A DNA stretch of 64,000 bases from Diaphorobacter aerolatus (GTDB lineage: Bacteria; Pseudomonadota; Gammaproteobacteria; Burkholderiales; Burkholderiaceae_C): the NCBI RefSeq assembly GCF_014489535.1, contig NZ_CP060783.1, positions 2,894,501 to 2,958,500 of the forward strand, written 5' to 3'. The position numbers were made by a program, and so were the translations under genes. Shown here piece by piece: positions 39,347 through 48,391 of the stretch. The notes beneath the pieces are model-generated. The model did no database searches. It was not told where the DNA came from and saw only the letters and a list, made by a program, of their open reading frames with translations. The first letter of the stretch is position 1. Every line of letters starts with the position of its first letter.

Positions 39347-42151
39347 TCAATCGTATTGGCTGAAACGGCTCGGCGACACCGAATCCTGGCGCAGCATCTG
39401 GTAGCGCGGCACGTTGCGCTGCAAGCTTTGCAGCGGGTTCGATCCGAGCGACAGGCGCGAAAAACCGAGAAATTCCACCTGGAACATCAGCCGCGTATTG
39501 GAACTGCGGATCGAATTCTGCAAGCGCTCGAGCACCACGCGCCCGATCCAGCAGCAGCTCTCGTACTCGAAACCGACGATGGTATCGACGAACTTGCTGT
39601 CCTTCATGCTGTAGTTCAGGCGGCCCACGCTGTACCAGCGGCCCGGGCCACCGGGCACGCGCTCGCCCTTGTCACCCCACAGATCGTTGAGCGGCCACTG
39701 CCAACCTATGTCGAACTGCTCGCTGGGCTCGGTGATCGAGTCGGTGATCTTCTGCAGCCGGTAGGCCGCGCTGACCGTGTGGTACTTCGAGGGCGAGTAG
39801 CGCGCGCCGATGGTGCTGCGCGTGGAGCGCGAGGTCTTGGGGTTGTACTGAACCGTGGTGTCGAGAGACCACTGCGGCGTCCAGTTGATGCCCGCGCCCA
39901 GGAGAACATCCGAGAGGCGGTCCCGCACCGGATTGACACCCGGCATGGTGACGTCCTGGTCCGAGAACCGGATGCGCTGCGCCACGCCGAACCGCGCCGC
40001 CTCCGCGCCGGTATCGGCGTCGAGCAGGCGCGTGGTCACGCCGAGCGTGAGCAGATTGTTGTCGGCGATACGGTCATTGCCGCCAAACGCGTTTTCCGTA
40101 TAAATCGACGCAAAGTTGAAGTCGCTCGGCGCGGTGTCGTAGATCGGCAGCATGCTCTGATCACGATACGGCGTATAGGTGTAGAACGCGCGCGGCTCGA
40201 GCGTCTGCAGAAAGCTGCGGCCAAAGAAATTGGCGTCGCGCTCGAACACCAGGCCACTGTCCAGGCTGAAGGTCGGCAAGGTGCGCGACATGCTGGTGCT
40301 GCCATTGACGAGCTGCGAATCGAATTGGTAGTTCGTGGTGTTGAGCATCACCTTGGGAATCACGAATCCCGCCGGAGCAAGAAACGGTCGGCTCAACTGC
40401 GCCATCGCGAACGAGCGCTCCGCATTCGGTTGACGCGTGAAGTTGCGATCCGCGCGGAATTTCGTGTAGTCGGCATCGACGCTGAAGTCGAAGCCGCCCG
40501 CCAGATCCTGCGGCGAATAGCGATAGTGCAGTTGCGGCAGGCGGTCATAAGGCGGCATGATCGGCGCCGACACGTCCTGCAGCGTCTGCCATTTGAGCGC
40601 ACGCAGCGACACCGAATGATCGGCCCTGGTCCACCCAAGCGAGGCATCTGCGGCCAGCAGGCGCTGCGTGAGCTGCGTGCCCAGTCCAGCCGCGCTCGTG
40701 CGCTGGGAAAAATCGCGCCAGTAGTCATCGTCGCTGACGCGCTTGACGTCGATGTTCAGCCCGAGCCCGCCGATCGGCGAATCAAGCAGGCCGTTGTGCT
40801 TGAGCCCATAGGACCAGCGGTCACGGTCGCGCAACTGGTCTCTGGGCATGTACATCCCGGACGCTTCGCCGCGATAGGTCGGCTCCAGATAGCGGAAGTC
40901 GCCCGCGAGCGCCGCCCCACGGCGGGACATCAGTATCGGCGTGATCGTCGCATCGCGATTCGGGGCGATGTTCCAGTAATACGGCTGTTCGTACTCGACG
41001 CCGCTGTTGCTGCTCAGACCGATGGTCGGCGGCAGGAAACCGGATTTGCGTTTGTCCGACAGCGGAAACGACAGCCTCGGGACCGGCAGGATCGGAATGC
41101 CTTTGAACTCCAGCACGCCGTCTTCGGCGACGCCCACGTCCTCGCCGCGATCCAGGGTGATCTTGCGGGCCCGCAGAATCCAGTCCGGCCGCCAACTGGC
41201 TTCGTTGGTGCGCTCGCAGGTCGTGTACGTGCTGTTGTGGACGATGGAGTTGTCGTTGTCGATGAAATCGACACGCGACGCCTCGCCGTGGCCGCCGGTT
41301 TCGAGAAACCGGTAGCGCGCGTCGCTGAAGAAACCGGAGAACGCATCGACCTTCAGATCCAGCATCGTGCCCTGGTAGATATTGCCGGCCCGGTTGATGT
41401 GCACATTGCCTTCGGCCATCGCGCGGTCTTCGGGCACGTCGTATTCCATGCGATCGGCGCGGATGACGGTGTCGCCCCGGCGCAGCTCCGCATGGCCGTC
41501 GATCACGGCCTTGATGTCGGGCTGGCCGGTGACCTGATCGCCCGTGACGAACACCGGCAACTGCGGCCGCACCGCCGTCGGGATGTCTTCCTGCAGCATC
41601 GGGGACGCGCGTAGCGTCGGCGCGGGCAGCCCCGAAGTCACGGGCAGCGGATCGGACTCTTCGGTCGGCTGCGTCGTCAGCGTGGTCTGGGCCGTGCTCG
41701 CGGGCACCGCGCGCGAAGGTGCAGGAGTTGATGCAGGTGCAGGGGCAGGCACGGGCATGGCGGCTGGTGTGGACACGGTTGCGGCGGCGTCGGGATTTTT
41801 CGAATCCGGCGTCGCCACGGCCTGCTCGGCCTTGCGCGCTTCGGGCCTCCTGACGATGGAGGGAGTGGGCTCGGCAGGGAGCGCCTCCGCCGGTTTCGGT
41901 GCGGTCGCGGTCGCAGGTGGCGTGTCGAACGCCTCGATCACGACCGAGCCGTCCTTGGCCTTCCACTGCATGGGGTTCAGGTCCTGGGCAAGCAGGTGGC
42001 CGGACGCGGCACCGCAGACAGCAGCAGCCACCACGCGGGCGATCAAGCGTCGCTCGAAGCGCTGCAGGCCGGACACGGGCGCGCCCAGATGCACCGCAAT
42101 GGTGGCATAGCCTGGGGCCAGGAAATCGGGAGTCTTCAGGTCTTCGAGCAA
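39347..42151 (-). CDS. lptD: LPS-assembly protein LptD
   Basis: The outer-membrane barrel that inserts LPS with LptE. The 934-residue reading contains a proline-rich N-terminal stretch, an OstA-like domain (VIDGHAELRRGDTVIRADRM, then GNVHINRAGNIYQGTMLDLK), and the long C-terminal barrel with the cysteines that form inter-domain disulfides (YTTCERTNEA and YESCCWIGRVV). The only plausible starts are a TTG at 42151 or an internal GTG slightly downstream; the signal-like VVAAAVCGAASGHLLAQD follows either. It heads the lptD-surA-rsmA block. Confidence 0.93.
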   Translation of the reverse strand: MLEDLKTPDFLAPGYATIAVHLGAPVSGLQRFERRLIARVVAAAVCGAASGHLLAQDLNPMQWKAKDGSVVIEAFDTPPATATAPKPAEALPAEPTPSIVRRPEARKAEQAVATPDSKNPDAAATVSTPAAMPVPAPAPASTPAPSRAVPASTAQTTLTTQPTEESDPLPVTSGLPAPTLRASPMLQEDIPTAVRPQLPVFVTGDQVTGQPDIKAVIDGHAELRRGDTVIRADRMEYDVPEDRAMAEGNVHINRAGNIYQGTMLDLKVDAFSGFFSDARYRFLETGGHGEASRVDFIDNDNSIVHNSTYTTCERTNEASWRPDWILRARKITLDRGEDVGVAEDGVLEFKGIPILPVPRLSFPLSDKRKSGFLPPTIGLSSNSGVEYEQPYYWNIAPNRDATITPILMSRRGAALAGDFRYLEPTYRGEASGMYMPRDQLRDRDRWSYGLKHNGLLDSPIGGLGLNIDVKRVSDDDYWRDFSQRTSAAGLGTQLTQRLLAADASLGWTRADHSVSLRALKWQTLQDVSAPIMPPYDRLPQLHYRYSPQDLAGGFDFSVDADYTKFRADRNFTRQPNAERSFAMAQLSRPFLAPAGFVIPKVMLNTTNYQFDSQLVNGSTSMSRTLPTFSLDSGLVFERDANFFGRSFLQTLEPRAFYTYTPYRDQSMLPIYDTAPSDFNFASIYTENAFGGNDRIADNNLLTLGVTTRLLDADTGAEAARFGVAQRIRFSDQDVTMPGVNPVRDRLSDVLLGAGINWTPQWSLDTTVQYNPKTSRSTRSTIGARYSPSKYHTVSAAYRLQKITDSITEPSEQFDIGWQWPLNDLWGDKGERVPGGPGRWYSVGRLNYSMKDSKFVDTIVGFEYESCCWIGRVVLERLQNSIRSSNTRLMFQVEFLGFSRLSLGSNPLQSLQRNVPRYQMLRQDSVSPSRFSQYD

Positions 42152-42248
42152 AGCAAGTCAGTCCAAGGTGTCGGAAGCCAGCGGCGCGTGGGAGCACGCA
42201 CCGGGTCGTCTGCATCCGGCGGGCCGGGTTTGTAGAATCGGATTATCC

Positions 42249-43364
42249 ATGAGCCAACCCAACCACCCCACTCCGGCGGGCACAGAAGCCCTCTCCAAAG
42301 CAGTTTCCTGGTCCGATCCGGCACGTGGGAAGCTATTCAATCAATGGCTGGCGGCGCTGGCTCCGGCACATGGCCTGCTCACCGACTCGGTCAGCATCGC
42401 CTCCGCAGATGCCAGCTTTCGCCGCTATCTGCGTGTGCAAAGCGCCAGCGGCGCAACATATATCATTATGGACGCTCCTCCGGACAAGGAGGACTGCCAT
42501 CCGTTCGTGCATGTTCAGAAGCTGCTGCACCAGGCCCGGGTGCTCTCGCCCGAGGTGCTGGCCTGGGACGAGCCTCACGGATTCATGCTGATCACCGATT
42601 TCGGCGACCAGACGCTGATCGGCCTGCTCAACCCCGAACAGCCCGCCGCCGCGCACCCGTGGTACCTGAACGCGGTCGACACCCTGATCGACTGGCAGAA
42701 CGCCTCGCGCCCCGGCCAGCTGCCCGAATACAACGACGCCCTGCTGCGCCGCGAGCTCCATCTCTTTCCCGACTGGTATCTGGGCCGGTATCGCCAAGCC
42801 ACGCTCAGCGACAAGCAGCAGGCCACGCTCGCCAGGACCTTCGACGCGATCATCGCCAACAATCTGGCGGCACCGAGCGTCTTCGTGCACCGCGACTACA
42901 TGACGCGCAACCTGATGGTGGCCGAGGACCGCTCGCTCGCGGTGCTGGACTTTCAGGATGCGGTCTACGGCCCCGTGACCTATGACATCGCCAGCCTGCT
43001 GCGCGACGCGTTCATCAGTTGGGACGAGGATTTCGTCATCGACATTACCGTCCGTTACTGGGAAAAGGCGCGCCGCGCGGGAATCCTCGGCGCGGGCAGC
43101 GCGACCGGCTGGGGCGCCGACTTCGGCGACTTCTACCGTGCAGTAGACTGGATGGCTTTGCAGCGCCATCTCAAGGTAGCCGGTATTTTTGCCCGTCTCA
43201 CGCTGCGCGACGGCAAGCCGAAGTATCTGGCCGATACGCCACGCTTCATCGCCTACATCCGCCAGACCGCAGGCCGCTACCGCGAGCTCACGCCGCTGCT
43301 GCGACTTGTCGACGAGATCGAGGGCTCCGAGCCGGCCTACGGGTTTGCCTACGGCCGCATGTAA
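42249..43364 (+). CDS. amgK: N-acetylmuramate/N-acetylglucosamine kinase, AmgK-like phosphotransferase
   Basis: A 371-residue aminoglycoside-phosphotransferase-fold kinase. The catalytic loop FVHRDYMTRNLMV and the metal-binding LDFQDAVYGPVTYDIASLLRD are intact, and DASFRRYLRVQ is the glycine-poor nucleotide region typical of this subfamily. In pseudomonads AmgK phosphorylates recycled MurNAc and lies beside lptD in divergent orientation, as here. The usual partner murU is not next to it; rsmE follows after 30 bp. The ATG at 42249 is preferred over an in-frame ATG 81 bp upstream that would overlap the lptD promoter region. Confidence 0.85.
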   Translation: MSQPNHPTPAGTEALSKAVSWSDPARGKLFNQWLAALAPAHGLLTDSVSIASADASFRRYLRVQSASGATYIIMDAPPDKEDCHPFVHVQKLLHQARVLSPEVLAWDEPHGFMLITDFGDQTLIGLLNPEQPAAAHPWYLNAVDTLIDWQNASRPGQLPEYNDALLRRELHLFPDWYLGRYRQATLSDKQQATLARTFDAIIANNLAAPSVFVHRDYMTRNLMVAEDRSLAVLDFQDAVYGPVTYDIASLLRDAFISWDEDFVIDITVRYWEKARRAGILGAGSATGWGADFGDFYRAVDWMALQRHLKVAGIFARLTLRDGKPKYLADTPRFIAYIRQTAGRYRELTPLLRLVDEIEGSEPAYGFAYGRM

Positions 43365-43394
43365 TCGAGATACCAGAAGTCGCCACTCCGCCCC

Positions 43395-44122
43395 ATGCCG
43401 CGTTTCCATTGCTCATTGCCGCTTGCCTCCGGCGCCGACGTCACCTTGCCGCCCATGGCCGCGCGCCATGTTCAGGTGCTGCGTTTGCAACCGGGCGACG
43501 AGGTCACGCTGTTCGACGGCCATGGCGGCGAGTACACCGCCACCGTCACCCGCATGGGCCGCAGCGACGTGGCCGTGCAGGTGGGCGCGCACGCCGCCAC
43601 CGAGCGCGAGGCCCCGGTTGCCGTGCATCTCATCAGCGGCATGCCGGCCAACGAACGCATGGACTGGCTGGTCGAAAAGGCCACCGAGCTGGGCGCGGCC
43701 AGCCTCCAGCCGCTGGCCGCAGCGCGCAGCGTGATCAAGCTCTCGGGCGAACGTGCCGACAAGCGCAAGGAACGCTGGCAGGCGATTGCCATCTCCGCGT
43801 GCGAGCAGTGCGGGCGCAATCGCGTGCCCGGGGTGCACGCGCCCGTGTCTCTCTCCGAATGGTTGAAAAAGCCACCGGCCGAGGCGCTCGCAGCCGATGC
43901 CGTGCGCGTGGTGCTCTCGCTGCGCGAAGGCAATCGCCCGTTGCGTGAACTGGCGGCGGGCGCAAGAAGCGTCTGGATTCTTCATGGCCCCGAGGGGGTC
44001 TCACACAGGACGAGGAAGACGCCGCCATCGCCGCCGGCTTCGCTCCGGCAAGTCTTGGCAATCGCGTGCTACGCGCCGAAACCGCCGCCATCGCATCGCT
44101 CTCCCAACTGGTTTTTTCCTGA
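43395..44122 (+). CDS. rsmE: 16S rRNA (uracil-1498-N3)-methyltransferase RsmE (frameshifted here)
   Basis: A 242-residue SPOUT-class methyltransferase. It starts MPRFHCSLPL and contains HLISGMPANERMDWLVEKATELG and ERWQAIAISACEQCGRNRVP. The SAM-binding knot motif GPEGGL is split by a missing G near 43996 (GAGGGGG); the restored end reads RVLRAETAAIASLSQLVFS. The stop at 44120-44122 overlaps the ATG of the next gene. It follows amgK closely and may be co-transcribed. Confidence 0.92.
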
Positions 44123-44664
44123 TGCGCAGTGATTTTCAAGAACCCTCCGCAGCGACTGCGGAGGCCGATCTCCATGGCGATGCCACTGCCGCCGCCAAGA
44201 ACCTGAAGAAAAAGAGAAACCAGCCCATGGATGATGCCGCATTGTTGATCGCCGAGCTGCTGGCTCGCCGCTGGTTGCCGCGCAATCACCCGCGTGTGAA
44301 ACGCGCGCTCGTCGATGCCGAACTGTTCGCCCAGATCGAGCTGCGCCTGGCCCAATCGGGCCTGCGTTTGATGCAAAACATCTACGCCGACCATGTGAGC
44401 GTCGCGCTGCTGCCCGCCGCGCAGCACAGCCTGCTCGGCGAGGTGTGCCTGTCCTATGAGCAATCCGTGACCGAACCGCCACCCGGGCCGGATGTGGTGG
44501 ACAACATGGAGGCCGCCATCGACGACATCGTCATCATCGACGAGCGCGCCACCACGCCACCGAGCCCCGGGAGTTCTGACACACCCTGTTCGATCTTCAG
44601 ACTCCCGGACATCGACGAACCGTTCGCGCGCAAGAATTCGAGAGCGCGCGGTTCGGCACGGTGA
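44122..44664 (+). CDS. Conserved hypothetical protein downstream of rsmE
   Basis: A 180-residue protein, ATG overlapping the rsmE stop. The most structured part is residues about 38-110 (MDDAALLIAELLARRWLPRN, then ELRLAQSGLRLMQNIYADHV), predicted helical and reminiscent of a winged-helix or DUF4194/MukE-like fold, though I cannot assign it. The last 60 residues are low-complexity and may be affected by a frame error. It overlaps the SRAP-like gene by four bases at its 3' end. Confidence 0.55.
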   Translation: MRSDFQEPSAATAEADLHGDATAAAKNLKKKRNQPMDDAALLIAELLARRWLPRNHPRVKRALVDAELFAQIELRLAQSGLRLMQNIYADHVSVALLPAAQHSLLGEVCLSYEQSVTEPPPGPDVVDNMEAAIDDIVIIDERATTPPSPGSSDTPCSIFRLPDIDEPFARKNSRARGSAR

Positions 44665-45490
44665 CAGGTCTTTACCGCAATCCGAATGCCCGACGGGCTG
44701 ACCTTGCCGGTACCATCGCCGCCATGAGCACCCAATTCGAAGCCCTCAAAGACACCGACCTCTACCCGACCGCGTTTCGCGTGGAGTCGCCTGCCGAGCT
44801 GGGCGAGCGCCAGATCACGCCGCGCAAGCCCTCCTTTTTCGTCACGCGCACCCTGAGCGCAGCCACCGACGCCGAGAATGCCGCGCTCAAGGCAACGGTC
44901 GAAGCCGCGACCGACGCGCAGGCAGCTAGCGCAAAACGTCTGCTGGTGCCCGCACAGTTCGGGCTGGTGCCGCATTGGGTGAAGTCCGCGTCCGATGGCC
45001 GGTTGCGTGCGACCAAGCTCGTCAACGTCAAATCGGACATGCTGACCACGTCAACGGCGTTTCGCGATGCGTGGCTGGGCAATCAGCGCTGCATCGTGCC
45101 GATGATGGCCTTCATCACCAACGACCATCGCGGCGGCAAGCCGCAACCAACCCGCATCGCCCGCGTGGATGGCATGCCCATGGGCGTCGCGGGCGTGTGG
45201 GCGCGCTGGCGCGACCCCGAAGAGGGCTCGGAACTGCTGAGTTTCGCGATCATCACGATCAACGCCAACGCGCACGCGCTGATGAACCGCTACCAGCCGC
45301 CGGGTGCCGAAAAGAGCATGCCCGCGATCCTCAACGAAGGGCCTATGACGCGTGGCTCAACGCCAGGGCGTCGCAGGCCAAGGAGTTCCTGCGTGCCTAT
45401 CCCGCGCAGAAACTGCTGGCCAACCCGGTCGAGAAAAAAGGGCGCAAGGACGCACTCGGTCTCGGGATGACGATCCGCCATCCGCGCTGA
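44661..45490 (+). CDS. SRAP-fold (YedK/HMCES-like) protein lacking canonical catalytic residues (frameshifted here)
   Basis: A 276-residue reading related to the SOS-response-associated peptidase family, which forms DNA-protein links at abasic sites. The fold signature is recognisable (LVPAQFGLVPHWVKSA, LVNVKSDMLTTSTAFRDAW, RCIVPMMAF, FAIITINANAHALMNRY and the C-terminal YPAQKLLANPV). However, the essential second-position Cys is Thr (MTGLYRN). The usual Glu after RCxxPxxxF is absent (ITND), and the His before the MPxIL motif is replaced (EKSMPAIL). A missing G near 45341 breaks the frame (restored INLEG-type reading LNEGAYDAWLNARASQ). It may be a divergent, inactive or structural variant. 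Confidence 0.7.
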
Positions 45491-46369
45491 TCAACGCGCC
45501 TTATTTTCGGGAAAGCGCTCATCGAGCCAGCCGAACAATTCGGCAAACACCGGCTCGGCATGCAGTTCGTTGAAGATCTCGTGGTAGAGCGCACCGAATT
45601 CCCTCACGCGCACGACGTCGGCGGGCGCGCTTGCAGCAAACGCGCGACTGCCTGCGGGTGCGACGAAATGATCCTCGCCAGCCCACATGAGCAGCGTCGG
45701 CACGGTCCATCGCGCCGCGGTGCCGACGGTTGCCGGCCCCGCTGTGGCAATGTACCTCGCAAGCCGCGCGCTCACGCGGTTATGCACCTGCGAATCGGTG
45801 CGGTAGGCCTCGATCACGGACGGGTCGTGCGAAAGATAGCGCAGCGGCAGGCCGGTCCTGACGCGCAGGTTGGGCGCGACGCGCGGCAGCGTCGCCACGA
45901 GCGCCTTCTGCACCGGGCTCAGCCCCGGATCGAGCGCCGGAGACGACAGCACGAGCGCATCGATGCGCGCCCTTTTCTCGGCAACGAAATGCCCGGCGAC
46001 CAGACCGCCGAAGCTGTGGCCGAGCAACACCAGCGGCAGGTCTTGCGACATGCCGGTGATCGTCAGATTCAACACATGGGCGAGATCGAAGGTGAAACGC
46101 TTGTCATGGTCCATCCCGCCGCGCGGGCCGTCGGACTGGCCGTGTCCAAAATGGTCGTAGGCACGCACCGCAAACCCCGCTGCGAGCAGGCGCGACGCAA
46201 GCCGCTCGTAACGCCCCGAATGCTCGCCAAGGCCATGCACGATCAGCACCATGCCGCGCGCGGGCGGGGCAGGTTGCCGCCAGTCGCGAATGGCGAGGCG
46301 CACACCACCACTGTGTGAAAACCAGACGGACGACGTACAGGACAAGGCGCTTTCAACGTTGGCGGCCAT
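45491..46369 (-). CDS. Alpha/beta hydrolase, monoacylglycerol lipase-like
   Basis: A 292-residue serine hydrolase. It shows the oxyanion region VLIVHGLGEHSGRYERLA, the nucleophile elbow LLGHSFGGLVAGH, the acid in MWAGEDHFVAPAG, and the histidine in GALYHEIFNEL, in the order typical of monoacylglycerol lipase or lysophospholipase L2-like enzymes. No signal peptide is evident. It is convergent with the SRAP-like gene (stops adjacent) and upstream of nothing on its strand but an M20 peptidase 55 bp away, so it may share a transcript with that gene. Confidence 0.87.
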   Translation of the reverse strand: MAANVESALSCTSSVWFSHSGGVRLAIRDWRQPAPPARGMVLIVHGLGEHSGRYERLASRLLAAGFAVRAYDHFGHGQSDGPRGGMDHDKRFTFDLAHVLNLTITGMSQDLPLVLLGHSFGGLVAGHFVAEKRARIDALVLSSPALDPGLSPVQKALVATLPRVAPNLRVRTGLPLRYLSHDPSVIEAYRTDSQVHNRVSARLARYIATAGPATVGTAARWTVPTLLMWAGEDHFVAPAGSRAFAASAPADVVRVREFGALYHEIFNELHAEPVFAELFGWLDERFPENKAR

Positions 46370-46424
46370 GTACGGCTCCGTTCGGTGATCAGGGGTGATT
46401 CATGCGCGGGGCATCGGCGACCGG

Positions 46425-47912
46425 TCAGGGCCTGGCGGCAGGCATGCTCGCGATCACCTGGGCCACGGCAGCGGTGAGTTTCTTCGCATACGGCACGTGC
46501 AGAAATTCGTTGGGCCCGTGCGCATTGCTCTTGGGGCCGAGCACACCGCAGACCATCATCTGCGCGGTCGGAAAGCCCTTGCTGAGCATGTTCATGAGCG
46601 GAATCGTGCCGCCTTGGCCGATGTAGCCGCAGTCCGCGCCGAAGTGCGCGCGGCTGGCCGCATTCAGCGCCGTCTCGAACCAGGAGTCGATGCCAGGCGC
46701 GTTCCAGCCGCTGGCCGCTCCATCGGGCTTGAAGGTGACCTTGGCCTGGTAGGGCGCGTCGTCCTCGAGCAGCGCCTTGAGTTCACCGAGACAGGCCACG
46801 GCATCGACCAGCGGGGGCAGGCGCAGGCTGAGCTTGAATGCGCTGTAGGGACGCAGCACATTGCCCGCATCCTTGAGCGCCGGGAAGCCCTCGGCCCCGG
46901 TCACGCTCAAGGTGGGCTCCCAGGTGCGTTTGAGCAGCGCCTGTAGCGGATCGGTCGTGGTCGGCAGCGCGAAGGTGGTCGAGCCACCGCAGTCATAGTG
47001 TGCCCACGGGAAGCGCCTGTAGATTTCGTCACCCAGAATCTGCGCCGTGGCGTTGGCCTGCGCGACGCGATCGGCTGGCACCTCGCAATAAAAGCTTTGC
47101 GGCAGCAGGCGGCCGGTCTTGCTGTCTTCGAGCCGGTCAAGCACCATGCGCATGATGCGAAACGACGATGGCACCAGCCCCGACGAATCGCCTGAGTGCA
47201 CGCCTTCGGTGAGGATTTCGACCTTGAGCGTGCCGCTTGCCATGCCGCGCAGGCTGGTCGTGAGCCAGAGCTGGTCGTAGTTGCCCGCGCCCGAGTCGAG
47301 GCAGATCACGAGGCCCACGTCACCCAGACGGGTCTTGAGCAAATCAATGTAGGGCAGCAGGTCGACGGAGCCGCTTTCCTCGCAGGTTTCGACGAGCCCC
47401 ACGATGCGCGGATGCATGACGTTCTGGCGCTTGAGTTCCTGCACGGCGGCGATGCTCGCGTAGATCGCATAGCCATCGTCCGCGCCGCCGCGACCATAGA
47501 GCTTGCCGTCTTCGTACTTGGGCGTCCACGGGCCCAGATCGCTGCGCCAGCCTTCAAATTCGGGCTGCTTGTCCAGGTGGCCGTACATCAGCACGGTCTG
47601 CGCCGATGCAGCGTTCGATCCGGGCTGCGTGCCTTCCACTTCAAAGAAGATGACCGGCGTGCGCCCCGGCAGGCGCACCACTTCGAGCTTGAGGCCCGGC
47701 ACCCTTTGCGCCTCGACCCAGGCGGCGGCGTTGCGCACCACCGTGTCGATGAAACCAAGTTGTTCCCAGTCCGGCGCAAAACCCGGCGACTTGGCCGGAA
47801 TCGCGATGTAGTCGGTGAGCTGGCGGACGATGTCGTCGTCCCACTGCTGGCTGATGTGCGAGAGAGCGTCTGCGGATTGCAGCAGATGTTCGGCGGGTGT
47901 GCGTGCATTCAT
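46425..47912 (-). CDS. M20-family metallopeptidase
   Basis: A 495-residue zinc peptidase of the M20 (CNDP/ArgE/DapE) family. Metal and catalytic residues are in VLMYGHLDKQPEFEGW (H and D), GRGGADDGYAIYA (D), LVETCEESGSVDLLPY (catalytic and metal Glu) and the final FLHVPYAKK (His in NAHGPNEFLHV). A dimerisation domain interrupts the core around residues 210-360. Cytoplasmic, probably cleaving dipeptides or an N-acyl amino acid; the substrate is not visible. Confidence 0.9.
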   Translation of the reverse strand: MNARTPAEHLLQSADALSHISQQWDDDIVRQLTDYIAIPAKSPGFAPDWEQLGFIDTVVRNAAAWVEAQRVPGLKLEVVRLPGRTPVIFFEVEGTQPGSNAASAQTVLMYGHLDKQPEFEGWRSDLGPWTPKYEDGKLYGRGGADDGYAIYASIAAVQELKRQNVMHPRIVGLVETCEESGSVDLLPYIDLLKTRLGDVGLVICLDSGAGNYDQLWLTTSLRGMASGTLKVEILTEGVHSGDSSGLVPSSFRIMRMVLDRLEDSKTGRLLPQSFYCEVPADRVAQANATAQILGDEIYRRFPWAHYDCGGSTTFALPTTTDPLQALLKRTWEPTLSVTGAEGFPALKDAGNVLRPYSAFKLSLRLPPLVDAVACLGELKALLEDDAPYQAKVTFKPDGAASGWNAPGIDSWFETALNAASRAHFGADCGYIGQGGTIPLMNMLSKGFPTAQMMVCGVLGPKSNAHGPNEFLHVPYAKKLTAAVAQVIASMPAARP

Positions 47913-48070
47913 GGCGAAATCCTTTCTTCAACGAAACACGGGCAGGGGCGAAGCCGGATCGGCAGAGCGGTGTCTGTGAAGCTGCCATTGTCCCGCAGAG
48001 TGCATCGCCCTGCCAGCAGCGCGCTCGGTGAACAGGGATGAAAGAAAGTGTATCCATGCGCGGCAGGCAC

Positions 48071-48101
48071 TTGACCCTCACATGGTGTGAACGTTCACAC
48101 T
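48071..48101 (+). promoter_or_regulatory. CueR-type copper-responsive promoter
   Basis: TTGACC is followed by overlapping dyads TCACATGGTGTGA (78-90) and the perfect 16-bp palindrome GTGTGAACGTTCACAC (85-100), with about 19 bp to CACACT as a -10-like hexamer. The long spacer with dyad symmetry is characteristic of MerR/CueR promoters. It lies 27 bp before copZ. No cueR gene is adjacent. Confidence 0.65.
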
Positions 48102-48127
48102 GACTCCATCACTTCAAAGGAGTCACC

Positions 48128-48337
48128 ATGACAACGTTCAAAGTACAAGGCATGACATGCGGCGGCTGCGCAGGCCGTATCGAACGCGCCATCGCAGCGC
48201 AGGACCCCGGCGCACGCGTGCAGATCGATCTGCGCGAACGGCTGGTGCAGGTGGACAGTGCCCTGCCCGCAGACGCGCTGACCGACACGCTGAAGGCCGC
48301 AGGCTACGACGCACAGGCCGTCGAATCCACCGCCTGA
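48128..48337 (+). CDS. copZ: Copper chaperone CopZ (heavy-metal-associated domain)
   Basis: A 69-residue single HMA domain. It binds Cu(I) through MTCGGC in FKVQGMTCGGCAGRIERAI and ends DTLKAAGYDAQAVE, the normal fold for Atx1/CopZ chaperones. AAAGGAG precedes the ATG. It sits behind a CueR-like promoter and 54 bp upstream of the copper ATPase, to which it should pass copper for export. Confidence 0.93.
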   Translation: MTTFKVQGMTCGGCAGRIERAIAAQDPGARVQIDLRERLVQVDSALPADALTDTLKAAGYDAQAVESTA

Positions 48338-48391
48338 ACGATGACCGAACGCGCCGCGCCATGCGGCGCAAACTGATGCGAGGAGACTGAA

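Noticed and set aside
39323-41614. A 763-codon open frame antisense to lptD
   Set aside because: It has no recognisable protein motifs and follows the codon phase of lptD; such long antisense frames are expected in GC-rich coding DNA. Similar antisense frames opposite maeB (33233-35128), copA and the Rhs gene (18375-20156) were rejected for the same reason.
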